From Pohlia nutans (Eukaryota; Streptophyta; Bryopsida; Bryales; Mniaceae): 64,000 bases of DNA. The notes below the pieces were generated by a model. It made no database searches, was not told where the DNA came from, and saw only the letters and a list, made by a program, of their open reading frames with translations. The DNA lies in contig CM040086.1 in assembly GCA_022496805.1 (NCBI GenBank), positions 10,294,501 to 10,358,500 on the forward strand. The letters run 5' to 3'. Positions 11,432 through 23,471 of the stretch are shown here, in pieces. Position 1 is the stretch's first letter. Each line of letters begins with the position of its first letter. Both the position numbers and the translations under genes were made by a program.

Positions 11432-12765
11432 AAGCTCATTTGTCCCCTTAATCCCCAAACACCCATGTGGACATATTGTCTCCAAGAATAATTTTATTAC
11501 TATAGTAATTTATTTGAATCTCATAATTTAACTCAATATTAACTAGAGAATTGTAGATGTGTGTCATGAAAACACAAAAGCTTTCAAGATGTGCAATCAC
11601 GTTGAAAAAATTAAAACTTAAACACACATGAACTTGAGAGATGGTGGTTAGGGAGGTTGATGACTTAAATACCGACCTATTTTGGTTCTTGCCTACTATC
11701 AGTAATGCTATAAGATCTTATCCATACCTCATGAACCCTTGCAAAGGCTTTGATCTTTCTTCCATTGAACGTTGGTGGATGTAAACTCTGATATGAACTA
11801 CGTCTGTAATGTGCGTTTTGAGTTTGCGGGTGAGCTCAACTTTCGCTATGACAAATGCAACTTCAACAACTACCCCAAGTGCCTCAAATTGTGCTTCCTC
11901 TCACCTACCAAAACCCACACAATCCCTCCACTCTCGATCGAATCAGTTGTGCATTGTCAACGCAGTTCTTGTGCTCTGCATGCTCGAGGAATCTTAGCTC
12001 GTTTTAGAGCTTTTATAAAGAAGCTAGGATATCATTTTGTTTCTCTCTTTTCTATCATGTAGGTATGTGAGCTTTATATGGTGATTTGCAAAAGCCCAAA
12101 AATGCGACAAACTTTAGGGTTTAGGGTGCAAAGTAGTTTGTTATCGATTTTAGGTTGTGCTGTGGAGGTGGTGCGGAGGGAGAAGGGCCAGTAGACAAAC
12201 AATTGCACTACCACTCTAAAATTAAGTAGTCATCTAGGGTAAACACTCGGGGAGCTCACTTCCAAATATTATGTAACACACTGCAAACAAAGATAGAGTC
12301 CAAATAAATCTTTGAAGGTAAATTTTATAAATGAATTACATTAATATAGGATGCTTAAAATAAATTACAAGAATAAATTTGAGAATCTTTTCATACTATT
12401 ATTAATTATAGTAAGAATTACTTTTAATTTTTAGGGTACTTTTAAATACCCTTTGTTCACATGTGATACTCAAAAGATACAAAAAGTGGCCTCCCCGAGG
12501 GTGTACACATGCATCCCTTAGACGGTATAGTTCATTGACGGATGTTGATTGATTCATTTCTAGATTAAAGAGCCCGTTCTGACCAGTATTATACAACAGT
12601 ATTCCATTGTATTTGGAATGGTTTATACCTCCTAGGTATGGATTTGAGATCAAAAGTGAAGTTAAAATTCATGTCAACATAGTTTTAATGAGCTATTAGG
12701 ATCCCAATTTGGAACTTTTTAGTTACAAAAAATGCCAAATATACATCAATGTATCTACTATCCCT
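11432..12765. other. Spacer without recognised gene
   Basis: AT-rich apart from a mixed segment at about 11760-12060 that has a 96-codon open frame (11772-12062) with no recognisable motif. I see no element termini. Confidence 0.35.
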
Positions 12766-13110
12766 TTAACGTCCAAATCCACCACCAATTTCAAAGATGT
12801 GTTATAAAATGTTTGATGAATCACAAAAATAGAGTTGACATATACAAAATAGTTACAAATTTTTGAATGTGTAGATCACATTTGTATAGTTGGATTTATC
12901 ATATTTTTTGTTAAAATTTTTAAATTATTTTTGCAAGTTTTTCTTTTGAAATTCATTTTAAAATCCCAAATTAACAATTTTTTATCAAAAATTATAACAA
13001 ATTTGGAATAATATGCACTATGAGATGGTATAATTTTCAATATATGATTCTTCCTATTTTCAAAAATCATTGTTAAGATCTCATTTTTGGAACTAAGAAT
13101 GAAACTTAAA
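12766..13110 (-). mobile_element. TTAA element, subfamily L (partial)
   Basis: TTAA at 12766 followed by CGTCCAAATCCACC is the same end as the copies at 43814-44351 and 61215-61737, read from the other strand. Similarity continues over the next 340 bp (for example the ATTCAATATATGATTC and GAATGAAACTTAAACAT region). The far end is not recognisable; the right boundary is approximate. Confidence 0.5.
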
Positions 13111-13340
13111 CATAAACTAATTTTTTCAATTTAAAAAAAAATCACAACATCTTATTTTGCAACTTTTGTTTGCTACAAGGGCCCGGCCAAATGCCCACTG
13201 GTGGGGCATAGTTTCTATATAGGGCTCTTTTATTTAGGGCTCTTTTATTATTTTAGACCCGCAATCATTGTATGTTCAGAGCCAACGGCCTTCATCAACA
13301 ATGGAAGTGCTCTTATTATAATGAATACTTGAGGCTGGCC

Positions 13341-13728
13341 TTAACCCTTGAAGGCCCAACCAAACCTTGTGGGATTGATGAACGATTGTTTTCATCCATA
13401 TCTCCTTCCGCATGAACCTCTTCACCATGAAACATTTTTTAGAGATACTTCATCAAGTTGTTATCATGTCCAACGGTTGGATTTGATGTTATTAGAGCAC
13501 ATACTTCTTTAAAATTACAAACGTATAAGTATGTGAAATTCTAATCAAGCCAAAATTGCATTGACTTTAGTTCAAAAGTGGCCATTCAAAAATGAGATCA
13601 TAGATTTAAGAAACAGAAAAATTTCAAAAAATCATCATATCAGGAGTATCTCATTTCAAATCCAATTCAACATTTCTTACTCAAAAATTAATAATATTTT
13701 GTCTGTAATCAAATTTTAAAGGGGTTAA
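13341..13728 (-). mobile_element. TTAA element, subfamily B, internally deleted
   Basis: TTAA at 13341-13344 and 13725-13728, with left end CCCTTGAAGG and right end TTTAAAGGGG. The inside matches the reverse complement of 63480-63836: CAAGCCAAAATTGCATTGAC, a GAGATCATAGATTTAAG stretch, and GAGTATCTCATTTCAAATCC. About one third of the full-length family is missing. Confidence 0.6.
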
Positions 13729-13787
13729 GGCTTCTACAATGAAAAATCTGGTTGAATCAGGGCCAAGAAAAAACTGGTTGGACTTCA

Positions 13788-14743
13788 TATGTACAGTCAG
13801 GTAGGAATTGTTTACGAATTCCCATTGCAGGGAATTATTTTTTGAAAACTTTGAACACTCCGTGCGTACTCAAAAATGATCCGATTTGGAAACCGCAAAG
13901 TGCGTTGGAATCACATCGGCATGTACTACAATATCGTTACAAATCTTCACATGTATTAGTGAAATTTATACAATAAGTTAAAACTAATATATACACTATC
14001 TACCATTGAATGCTCTCACCGTTTGCTTCAGTTACGGTGTACATTTAGCAAGCATATATGAAATGAGCGTTTGAAATTGTTCTTGAGATACTTGGGCCTA
14101 TACTTGTAAGATAATTTGTATCATTTCATTCGTTTTATTTGTACCTTTTTATTTTGTAATGGTATAGGGGCTTTCATGGGTTTTAACAAAAGTCCATTTG
14201 TCATCATTCCTCCAACTAAATAATCAGTAGTTCATTTTGTAGAACTTGTTTATGAAAGTCTATCGATTGGCTTCTATTTTATGCATGATAGACCTATTCA
14301 AATCACATTGATGGAGGATGGTGATCCAATACACCGTAGTAGATATCAAGATGATTGGAGACATGCCCATGGAATCAAAAAGATCATGAAGGAAAAAAAA
14401 TGAAATGACACAAATCATTCAAGAAGTATGAGCTCAAGTATCTCAAAAACAACTTCAAACACTCATTTCATTTTTTCTTGCTAAAATGGACACTGTAACT
14501 GAAGCAAACGGTGAGAGCACTCAATGGTAGATAGTGTATATATTAGTTTTAACTTGTTGTATAACTTTCACTAATACATGTATAAATTTGTAATAATATT
14601 GTAGTACACGCCAATGTGATTCCAACGCACTTTGCGGTTTCCAAATCAAATCATTTTTGAGTACGCACGGAGTGTTCAAAGTTTTCAAAAAAAATTCCCT
14701 GCAGTGGGAATTCGTAAGCAATTCCTACCCGACTGTACAGCAC
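13788..14743. mobile_element. Element with long inverted arms of about 260 bp
   Basis: 13788-14053 and 14487-14743 are inverted copies at roughly 90 percent identity. They share TGTACAGTC at the outside, TTTGAACACTCCGTGCGTAC and AACCGCAAAGTGCGTTGGAA within, and GCAAACGGTGAGAGC near the inner edge. The 430-bp loop has no gene. Long arms suggest a foldback or TIR-Mutator-like element. I see no clear target duplication. Confidence 0.7.
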
Positions 14744-15092
14744 GAACATGAAAGAAAAAAATTAAAAAATTAAAAAATTGCTTTGCTCAGAACCAGGAGG
14801 CACATGGAGCCTGACATGTTCTGATTGCACCATGATGCTCTTGAAGTCATGATATTAGTAGCACAGGAGCAAACAAAGCAGAAGCCAAATCCATTGAGAA
14901 TGTTTCTTGGCAAGGGAAACTATTTGTCAGTGAGCAACAAGAAAACTGCTCACAACTGGGCATCAAATTGGTCGGCATTTAAGTCCAAACGTGAGATGAG
15001 CAGTCTGAAAAGCAGAGCGCGTAATTGATGGAGCATCAACACATGGCTCTCGTTGATACAAAAGGTAAGTATTGGGGCGCTTAACAACCACC
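14744..15092. other. Mixed-composition spacer
   Basis: No gene recognised. Composition begins to rise toward the invertase neighbourhood. Confidence 0.35.
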
Positions 15093-15217
15093 TAGGGTGG
15101 GCCAAAACAGCCATGCTTTGTATGGCAAAAGTTGAAGGCCAGAAGCGTAGGTTAAAGTACGAACCACTCGGCCCCATGCCTTTGCCATAAAAAGCAGGGT
15201 TGTTTTGGTCCACCGTA
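15093..15217. mobile_element. Hairpin-like MITE, family M
   Basis: The left end TAGGGTGGGCCAAAACAGCC is mirrored at the right by GGTTGTTTTGGTCCACCGTA; inner bases (CTTTGTATGGCAAAAG against CTTTGCCATAAAAAG) also pair. The same termini bound the larger element at 52871-53924. Confidence 0.6.
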
Positions 15218-16900
15218 GCCACCTCACGGTCCAAGGCAGGCAGAGGTTCAGAGATCCTTGAGAGCTACCATACGAAAATGGTTCCAGGGATGGGACAAGT
15301 TTTGTCTGCGACCGCTGATACATGAGCCATCCTGGTCCCCATCTTTTCCCCCGCTCAGCACAACCAAACACTTGGTAGAAGCAAAATATATGTTCCCTTG
15401 TACAGTCAACATGCTCTTTCCGCATCCTAAGTGGATTTGGCATTACTTCTGTCCAGTCGATGCCCTACTCTACAAGGAACAATCACGCTCCTGCCTCAAA
15501 AGATACATGATTTTCTTATTCTTTGTTTTTCTGTTAGAGGTGCCTTAACAACTTGACAAGTTGATATGACCACAAGCGGTATTACACATTGTGTAGATTC
15601 TTGGTCGGTAGCCACTCTCCTTGTCATAGTCATACATGAAGAAAAAGAAATCTATGTGCCTATCTTTTGATGAAAACGATTTCAAATGTGGCATGCAGGT
15701 TTGTACTCTCTAACTTTTCAAGAAGACCCATCAGACATGCCAAGGTAAAGACCAATGCTAGTGACCCCAAAACACTCATGTATGTACATGTACAAGATAA
15801 CATGAAAGTAGAGCCTTGTTGTGAGAAACAACATGCCAAATCACAAGACAGGCAAGGAATATTGCACAGCTCTAATTTTCATGACACCGCTCTACTTTCA
15901 CGCTCCATACCATAACATCAATGGTTGGATCCTTCTGAGTCTTGCTCACTGAAGGGTCTAAAAAGGACAGCATAACAGTAAAGAAGCGCAAGGTTATGAG
16001 ATATAACCATGCTCTCCTTGCGATATAACCATGCTCTCCTTGATGGAGCTCATTCCTACCTGCACAGAAATGAGCTCCATCAAGGTTATGCACTAGTTGC
16101 ATACTTGCATCCTCTCCTTGACCAGACTGCACTGCTGCCACCAGTTCACCTGTCAAATCTGAATTGGCCCTCAGTGACTGTAGACCTACAAGAAAAACTG
16201 CAGTGATAAGGTAGAGGACAAGGAAAAACTGTCAGACCTGATCCTACATTGACCCCTGTTACCCACAGCAACACATCCATTTGATTGGACAATGAGCAAG
16301 CTAAGTATGAATATCTTACAGATCTGTAGATTTGATCACCTCAGATTCGGCTCTTGTACCGAAAGATCTCTCCACAACTCCGTTGAAATGCTTCTCGTAT
16401 CGCAAATAGTATTTTCACTTCTCTCGTCTTCCCTTCTTGTGCAATACTGAATGTACCCTAACTCTTATTAAATTAGTATGCTATCAATTACAACCTTCCG
16501 TATCATACTGCCGACATTGCCACACAGGACTCATTCCTAATTAGATGATTGACTAGAGACGTGTCCAGTCAAGAAATGATAAACAGACAACGAAGGATTA
16601 CTGGCTTCTCAACCAATACGCAGTGGGCAGTCTACGCTGTAGCAGACGTATAGCAGACCAACAAAAAAGGATAGCATGGACCAGCATGTTAAGAGAGATG
16701 AATTCAGTTGCAATCTAAAGTACCGTATGTAATGAAGACTACCTGGGACAAAGAGATGGCAACAGTGAAGAGAAAATAGCCGGCAAATTCTATTAAAGTG
16801 CACAGCCAGAAATACGTACAATGCAGTAACACCATTGAGAGAAAGCTCCGCATGACAGGTAAAAGAATTAAACTTGCCCCCAGAGCAAGCTTGTAACTAG
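15218..16900. other. Mixed-composition region downstream of the invertase, no recognised gene
   Basis: Contains several 80-120-codon open frames on both strands (for example minus 15081-15443 and minus 15872-16156), none with a motif I recognise. They overlap each other on opposite strands, so at most one could be real. A repeat-hairpin cluster lies at 16000-16085. Confidence 0.35.
16000..16085. repeat. Direct repeat followed by a 17-bp perfect hairpin
   Basis: GATATAACCATGCTCTCCTT occurs at 16000 and again at 16022. It leads into CCTTGATGGAGCTCATT (16038-16054), which is inverted perfectly at 16069-16085 around a 14-nt loop. Confidence 0.75.
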
Positions 16901-17574
16901 GTGTAGCAGAGCCCTATTATGGCCCTCTTTTTATCATGAGACCCTGCTTCTGCATTCTAACTATGTCCGCATTAGCCATCAATCCTTCTTCGGCATTGTA
17001 CACACCCTCTTTCAGCTTCTAGCCGCCTTCCCTCATAAAAGAATGACGACCAGAGTGTTACAGTGGGTTGAATCAACGTTCTCACGTCTTCACAAAAGCT
17101 CCAATTCTTCGTGCCGCAAGGGGTTTTACGCAAAGCAATAAAGGCAGGACGTGTCTCAAAGTTCCCATGCCATATCTTCTAACTTCGATGCCAAACACCC
17201 TTCCCGCCATAGAAAAGAGCCTTACCTTCACATTCCCTATACCTTTCTTGTACTTTCCTGATTGAAGAATAGGTTCAGGAGCTATCCTCCTCTCACGAAA
17301 ATGGACTGTTGTCCAAATGGAATGTTGTACAAACTTCTGAAGTGTCTCCTCCATTACCTCATGAACCAAGTTTCACCGGGTAGCTCAGAAATCAACTAAA
17401 ATTTTGAAGAACTTACCCAGTGAATTCCATCAGTTCAAGAAGATAAGGAAGACCATCTCCATCTTCCGCTTCAGATCGCGCCGACTCCCCACCCCGATGT
17501 GACAGCCACAAACTTTAAGGTTTTTTATGATAGGGTACTTGTACAGACGGATAAGCAATGAGGCTTCTCATTTC
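16901..17574 (-). other. Likely 3' untranslated region of the invertase
   Basis: Downstream of the stop on the minus strand the composition stays exon-like for several hundred bases. A strong donor-like site (CACTGG|GTAAGTTC, around 17420) suggests an intron within the untranslated region. The end of the transcript cannot be placed from sequence alone. Confidence 0.35.
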
Positions 17575-20500
17575 TTAAGCCGTCCATGATGCAGATCTGG
17601 TAAGAGAAGGCTTCATCTTCTTATCCTCCTCTAATCCTATCATTCCCAGGTGCGAAGGATCTTCCAACATCATCTTTGCGACAAGATAACCCGCAATAGA
17701 CCAGGTTTGGAATTTGCGAGCTTGTTTCCCAACATATCGGCCCAACTTGCCATCATAGTATTCCGGCCACCCATCCGCTGATAATCTGGTTTCAATCTGC
17801 TCAATGGCTCGTCTGGCAATTTGCGGTCTCCCAGCCTTAATACATGCAGCTGTCAGCATCCATAGAATAACTGCACACAACCGATGAGAAAACGGGAAAT
17901 TAAGGAAAACAAGTGCGAAATGTGCTTAATGTTCCATAATCCAGGAGATACATAGATCATGCTAGTCGATTATGAATCTCTTCGACATTTCATTATCAAG
18001 AATCAAGGTATACACTACAGCAACACAGGAGACACAACAAATCGTATGTAAACATACAAATTCTCAAATACCACAAGTGCATAGCTTAACTACGAATTTC
18101 TTGATGAACGGCACGGTCAGAAAGTTGTTTCCCGAAAAACTGAATGTAAATGGGAAGTTCAATTGAAATCAAGAGACAAAATCCTAGTCGAGGCGAAAAC
18201 TGAAATGAGTTAGATTTACCTGGCCAGGATCCAGCATTGTGATAGCTCCATCTGGTGTTCTTCGGGTCACATCCAGTGACAATACGCCATTCGTGCCCCT
18301 CCATAGCAGGGTAGCATACCTTAAGCGGCATGTCACCCACAAGTTCTGGCCATCGCGCTTCAAGTAAATCCATGATCGCCGCAGCCTGCTCAGACGTTGC
18401 GAGGGAGGACAGGATAGCCACGAAGTTTCCGATGGCAAACCAACGGAAATCCATCCGAGCAGGACTGACATTTCCAATGAAGAAACCACCCTTCAACGGC
18501 AAGAAATCAAAAATCCAGTCTGGGATCGAATCGGGTATAACATTGAACTTATTCACGGCAGTATGTGAATACTCCTCGGTCTTGAATCGGTAAATGCTGT
18601 TGAGCTGCTGGTGGTCCAGCCAGAAATACTCCCGCATATGAAAGCTTAGTGCGTGAAGTCGCTTGTCGATCTTCTCTAGAAACTCTTTTCCGTTCCCTTC
18701 AGGCCTCATGAGGCCCTTGGCTGATCGCAGGGCCATGAAAAACAGGCTCTGAATTTCAATCGGATAACCATAAATGCCCTGCAGACACGATAGTATGGAT
18801 TCAGTATATAATTGTATCATCAAGTGCACACATGCATGTGCTTTATCGTAGCTTCGAACGATGATAAATGTCCTAACTGTCCAAAGACAATGCATACACA
18901 ACCTACTCAGACAAAACGGAGATGTAAATTGAATTGTCAATCAAGCAGTGTATGTAGTTTCCATTACTAGGTTGTCAACAGAATTGAAAATACACATACC
19001 ATCCTACGATCAACCATGCAGCAGCCATCCGCACACAACAGGGTCGGAAAGGTATCAAAGCCATCCGCTAGGCACAAAGTTAAAATTAGCTTCATTGCTC
19101 TTTGGATTTCTGGCATGTCTGCGAGAGTATGATCCCCAGTGGATTTGGTGTAAGCACGAAGAAGTATTATCCACCAAAATCCAGAATCTACTGGGGCTAC
19201 TCTTCCAATCGCACTCTCTCCAAAATCAGCTATCATCGTATCTGTATTACGAACAGGGTCGTGTAGAACCTGCAAGTTAACAGGGCAGAAACCTCATCAG
19301 TAACCATTAAACATTATCAGCTACATTAGTGACAAGTTAACGGATGGCGCTCTCCTATATCTTGGAAAAGATTCAACGTCTGAGAACTCCGAAACAACAC
19401 TGGGTCCACACATGATATTACACCGTACACAAAACGAAGACATACCTTGAAACTTGCAGGCATAACACCTTCACCCAAAGTAAAACAATCAATACGCTTC
19501 TCTACGGATTGAAGACGCAAAGTCTTCAACAAGAAGTTTTTCACAATTTCTGGCTCGCCGTTCATGAGAAAAGCCAGAGCACTCGGTACAAAATCCCTTA
19601 CAAAGACCTGCAGGCAGAATACATGTCAGATGCTAGAGATAAAAGGGCAACATGATATCCGATGCAGAACCCATGTCCAGAAGGTGTAAGACAGAGCAGT
19701 CAGTCAGACATATCCCGAAATCGTAGTCCGCACGTGGTAAGCCTCTTCAATCTGACTTTCGTGCAATGATCACAATCACTCTCGAAATTGTTAGACGAGC
19801 ACGGGAGGAATTTTAGTACACAGTTTCAAATCAAGACTGAAAGTTTCCTAGAGTTTGGCATAAAGTATGAAATAAAATGACACAATATTTTTAAGTGCAT
19901 ATCCGTGGATAACAGTTTCCATCCACATCGAAAACATACGAACACATAAGTTAACCGAGCCTCAAAGCTCGCACAAGACCACGCATTGAAGATCCAGTTA
20001 ACTAAGTAGAATTGTTATAAAGAGGGCCGATTAAGATCGTCATCCATTTGATTTCAGATAATGAGCGGTATATTCTATGAACTAGGATCTTATTGTGTTC
20101 AGCATTTAGTACATTCAAAAAGAACCAAATTATATACTAATACAAGCAATACACCAGTAACAAGGACAATCATGATCGGGTGCCTGGTTAAAGTGATCAT
20201 TTCCAAGTACTATGAAGATGCTATGGCCTCACACATGGCGATCGGCACCTAACAGGCCTCTGTACTATTTAGAAATTATGCATTACACTTGCAAAGCAGG
20301 TAACAGAATGAAAATGGTGGCGGTAATCCAGGTTACGACAAGCGAACCTGATTGTAGTTGAGGGAATCTTCTGTAGGATCCAGAGCTGCAATAGTTCCCA
20401 CCGGCTTGGTCCGGAAAAACACCATTGACATCCTCAACCTTTCCCATGCGTCCGCAATCATTGGATGGGGCTCAAAGGCATGATGCTCTCGAGGAGTACC

Positions 20501-20821
20501 CGCCGACGACCGAATGCTGGGAGAAAGCAGCGCTTCCAAGCACTCAGAACTCTTTACAGTCTCCAACTGCCGGGGAGGTCGCGGTGAGGATAGACCCGAA
20601 GAAATGATGTCATTGAGAGACCTCTCATCGAGAGAATGCTGAGTCTCAATCTGACGCGGCCGTAGCCTCGCAAAATCATTGTTGCTGTTGTCATCCATTA
20701 GCTTGGCAAAATCGATATTGCCGTTGTCGTCAGAAGTGTAGGTGTTGTTGGCTTTCTTGAGTGCCTCAGAGGTGGTCTCAAGGGTTAGATGTCTCGGAAA
20801 GCTATGCATATTGAATGGCAT
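17575..20821 (-). CDS. Alkaline/neutral invertase (GH100), cytosolic CINV1-type, five coding exons
   Basis: Hydrolyses sucrose to glucose and fructose in the cytosol at neutral pH. Exons on the minus strand: 20821-20348, 19607-19446, 19269-19000, 18778-18220, 17870-17575. All introns are GT-AG, phase 0 except the last (phase 1). The product is 586 aa, slightly longer than the usual 550 or so. Residues 1-110 are a variable Ser/Asn-rich region without an evident transit peptide. The GH100 core runs from [11 protein letters not shown] to the C-terminus, with [115 protein letters not shown] and [17 protein letters not shown]. Asp240 and Glu465 match the catalytic pair known from cyanobacterial InvA. 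The end RSASW keeps the serine that is phosphorylated for 14-3-3 binding in Arabidopsis CINV1 (from memory). Odd: Val193 replaces a near-invariant Trp (LQSVEKRID). No frameshift or stop is seen, so it is probably functional. The ATG at 20821 is the first in-frame Met; an upstream non-coding exon is likely. Confidence 0.95.
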
Positions 20822-22014
20822 TAGGTTTATAACTAATCCTCTATTAAGGAAATTTGATGCGTGACTTCAGATTCTTAACTAAGTAAGATAGTCGTACGTA
20901 GATACAGTAATGTAGGAGATCGAAAAACAAAATTAGGATTAATTGCCAGTTAGTGCTTCATAATGTGAAGCTATTTGAAGGCTCTACGAGTGTTATGGCT
21001 TACCACGGCCGAACAAACCAGGAACAAGCTCTAATCCACACTCCGATCGGTCTTCTTCTAACCAATTTCTTCAGTACTCTTGCCCTCTCAATGGCTCACT
21101 ATGAATGCGCACACCAAAGGTTGTTGAGAGTCCCTGCCACTGTGATAATCACGTCAAGGAAGCAACAATTCTCTGCTTCCCGCTGTGATAAGACTGGACT
21201 TGTCAAAGTCTCCTTCCACGGTGCACATTCGAGGAGGACGTAAGATAGCGCTCAGATGTTTTAATATAACTCGCAACCTCGATCTCAACAAGAAACACCA
21301 GAGATAACAAGCCGTAGAGAATATCAATGAGATCTCAACTCTAGTCGTCAAGATCGATCGGCTTTAAGAAAAACAAACATACAGAGTCTAACACTTGCGG
21401 TCCTCACTCAGATCGTCTTGGAAATTCCGGAAACAAACCACAAGGCCACCCTAACACTACCAAACCGCCTACTAAACCACAACTAACACCAGAGATATTC
21501 AGAAAAAAAATAAAAACGAGCCGTAGAGGAAGAGAACCAGATCTCAAACCGTGCTCTCGAAGATCGATCGGCTTTAAGGAGTCCAACAGTTGGCACTCCT
21601 CAATCCACACATCTGCTTAAAAACGGAGACCGGCGCAGAACTGAACGGGCCTTCCTTCCACTCTTCTTAATCCCTCGCAACGAAAGCTAGCGCTTACAAG
21701 CAGACACTCACGCCAATTCCACAGATCCTCGGAATTCCCGCTACCGAACCACAAAGCCGCCCTCGCACTTGCCGTGCAGCAAGAGGCAGCCGCTCGCTAC
21801 TTTCCACTTCACACTGACCTTCCCGATTTACTCTCTACCACACCACTGACGCGGAAAGCGGCAGTGTCGTGTTCTACTCTGTCCTACTACAACACTGACT
21901 AAGCACGGGCCAACGGACAAGCGAGAAATGCAGCGAGGGCGTTGCAAATGCTTGCGGTCCGTGATGGATCGGTTGCAGAAACGAAAGAAGGAGTCGATGT
22001 TGAAGCATCCACGG
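20822..22014 (-). other. Invertase leader region, GC-richer, probably 5' UTR plus intron
   Basis: About 1.2 kb separates the ATG from a TATA-like motif. GC content is high compared with the intergenic DNA. Imperfect direct repeats occur: GATCGATCGGCTTTAAG at about 21352 and 21569, each preceded by GCCGTAGAG and GATCTCAA; and a CAGATCGTCTTGGAAATTCC-like block at 21411 and again, diverged, at 21722. No coding frame is convincing. Confidence 0.5.
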
Positions 22015-22026
22015 ACTATATAGGCC
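22015..22026 (-). promoter_or_regulatory. Putative TATA box of the invertase gene
   Basis: On the minus strand the sequence reads GGCCTATATAGTCC, a good plant TATA context. It lies about 1.2 kb upstream of the ATG, at the edge of the GC-rich leader; transcription would start near 21985-21990. Position and motif only, no other support. Confidence 0.5.
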
Positions 22027-22285
22027 GGGCGAGCACAGGCATCACCATAGCCCCCATAGCCAAGCCAAGCCAAGCGAAGGAGACGGCTTACGGTAAACGT
22101 GATTTGACTAATTAACCCTGATTAACTAACTTAAGCCCTGATTAGCGAACTTCGTGTACGTCGCTGATTACTGTTCTTTTTCCCCTTATTTTATAAGGCT
22201 TTTGCAGCCTGCGGATAAGAATGACTGCCAGGCATTAATACTGGGTTCTATTCTCTATTCGCTATTCCAGTATATTTAACGGTTT

Positions 22286-22462
22286 TTTTTTTTTTTTTTT
22301 TTTTTTTTTTGTTTGACACAAACAAAGGGAGACCCTTTATTGCGAGAAGAAGGAAGAAACAACCCAACCCCACCGAGGCCGGCGAGGAGGGAAACAAAAG
22401 GCCTACTCAATATCCTCACTAACCTGGAAGTCTGTAAAGGGGCCCGTAAGGGACCACTGAAC
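22286..22462 (-). mobile_element. Short non-LTR retrotransposon insertion (5'-truncated)
   Basis: Read on the minus strand it ends GCAATAAAGGGTCTCCC, then TTTGTGTCAAAC and a poly(A) of about 26. It is bracketed by a 14-bp duplication ATATTTAACGGTTT (22272-22285 and 22463-22476). An AATAAA signal, an A-tail and a 14-bp duplication are hallmarks of target-primed reverse transcription. Length is about 177 bp; the body is GC-rich. Confidence 0.8.
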
Positions 22463-22693
22463 ATATTTAACGGTTTGGTCGCCCTTGGGCCACCCCCTTT
22501 CCAACGTTGTGTAGGTTAGCCCCTTCACATTGATTGATGCCCCCCTTTCTCTGTTTCCTTCCTTCCTTGCCCATTTCAAAGGTTGCCCTCTCTCGATGTG
22601 TTCATATTATGCTTTCTAGTTTCTCGTGTTCACTATTTCTGCACGTTTCCTTTCTTCTCTTATTTTTTCATTTTTTTTCTCCTTTAAACAGTT

Positions 22694-22812
22694 TGTTTTT
22701 TTTTTTTTTTTTTTGATTGACCAGCAGGGCCTCCCTGGTGTTGTATTGCTCTTTCTCTGCAGTGGAATAAAGTTGTTCCGCTTGCACCAAAACAAAACAA
22801 AAAAAACAGTGT
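22694..22812 (+). mobile_element. Second non-LTR 3'-end fragment
   Basis: CTCTGCAGTGGAATAAAGTTG is followed by GTTCCGCTTGCACC and an A-rich run (AAAACAAAACAAAAAAAAC). A related end (CTCAACGGAATAAAGCATCC) is at 45868. A poly-T run precedes it. I see no clear target duplication. Confidence 0.5.
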
Positions 22813-23347
22813 TTTTATTTTTTATTTTATTTTTGGGTTTTGAATGGTACCTGATTTCAATCATGCAATGAGACCACAGATGAATCTAACTTAGGAATAT
22901 CCTTCATTCATATGATGTGATTTGCTTGAACTTGTTATGATTAATGTAATTATAGACTTGGTAGAAACAGAAATCAGTGAGAGTCACTCCTGGTGTTGTA
23001 TGTAGTTACTGCAAATGAATTTGTTTGTATTGTAAAGATATCAAATATTGAGGATACATGTAAAGATGCAATTCATTTCCTGAACTGTTAAACCTTTTGA
23101 ATACCTCGAACTGTTATACCTGTCAATATGTACCTGTACAGCACGAAGGCTTTCTAGTGAGAAGCCACTGCACAAATACTGCGAGTTTGCCCTTAGAGAA
23201 ATAGCACTTGCAGCTCCTTGCTACACCCTTTTATTCCTTTGTTAAAACAAAATCAACTGGACTCTTTATATTCTAAACTCTTTATTATCACATTATCTAA
23301 TACCAAATTCTAATATCAAATAAGACGTGATATTTGATATTGTGTAC

Positions 23348-23468
23348 CACTGGTAAAAAAAGGTGGCACTATTGAGAGAGATGCCCAAGCAAGTAGTGCC
23401 CAATTTCACGCATGCACAAAGATTTTGCCTAAGCATGTCCCTAGGGAGCGCTACCTTTTCTACTAGTG
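23348..23468. mobile_element. CACTA-like microelement with TAC target duplication
   Basis: Begins CACTGGTAAAAAAAGGTGGC and ends GCTACCTTTTCTACTAGTG. TAC at 23345-23347 and 23469-23471 is the expected 3-bp duplication for CACTA elements. 121 bp, non-coding. Confidence 0.75.
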
Positions 23469-23471
23469 TAC

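Noticed and set aside
18948..19280. Open frames on the plus strand over the invertase
   Set aside because: Antisense shadows of invertase exons, whose protein is unmistakable on the minus strand.
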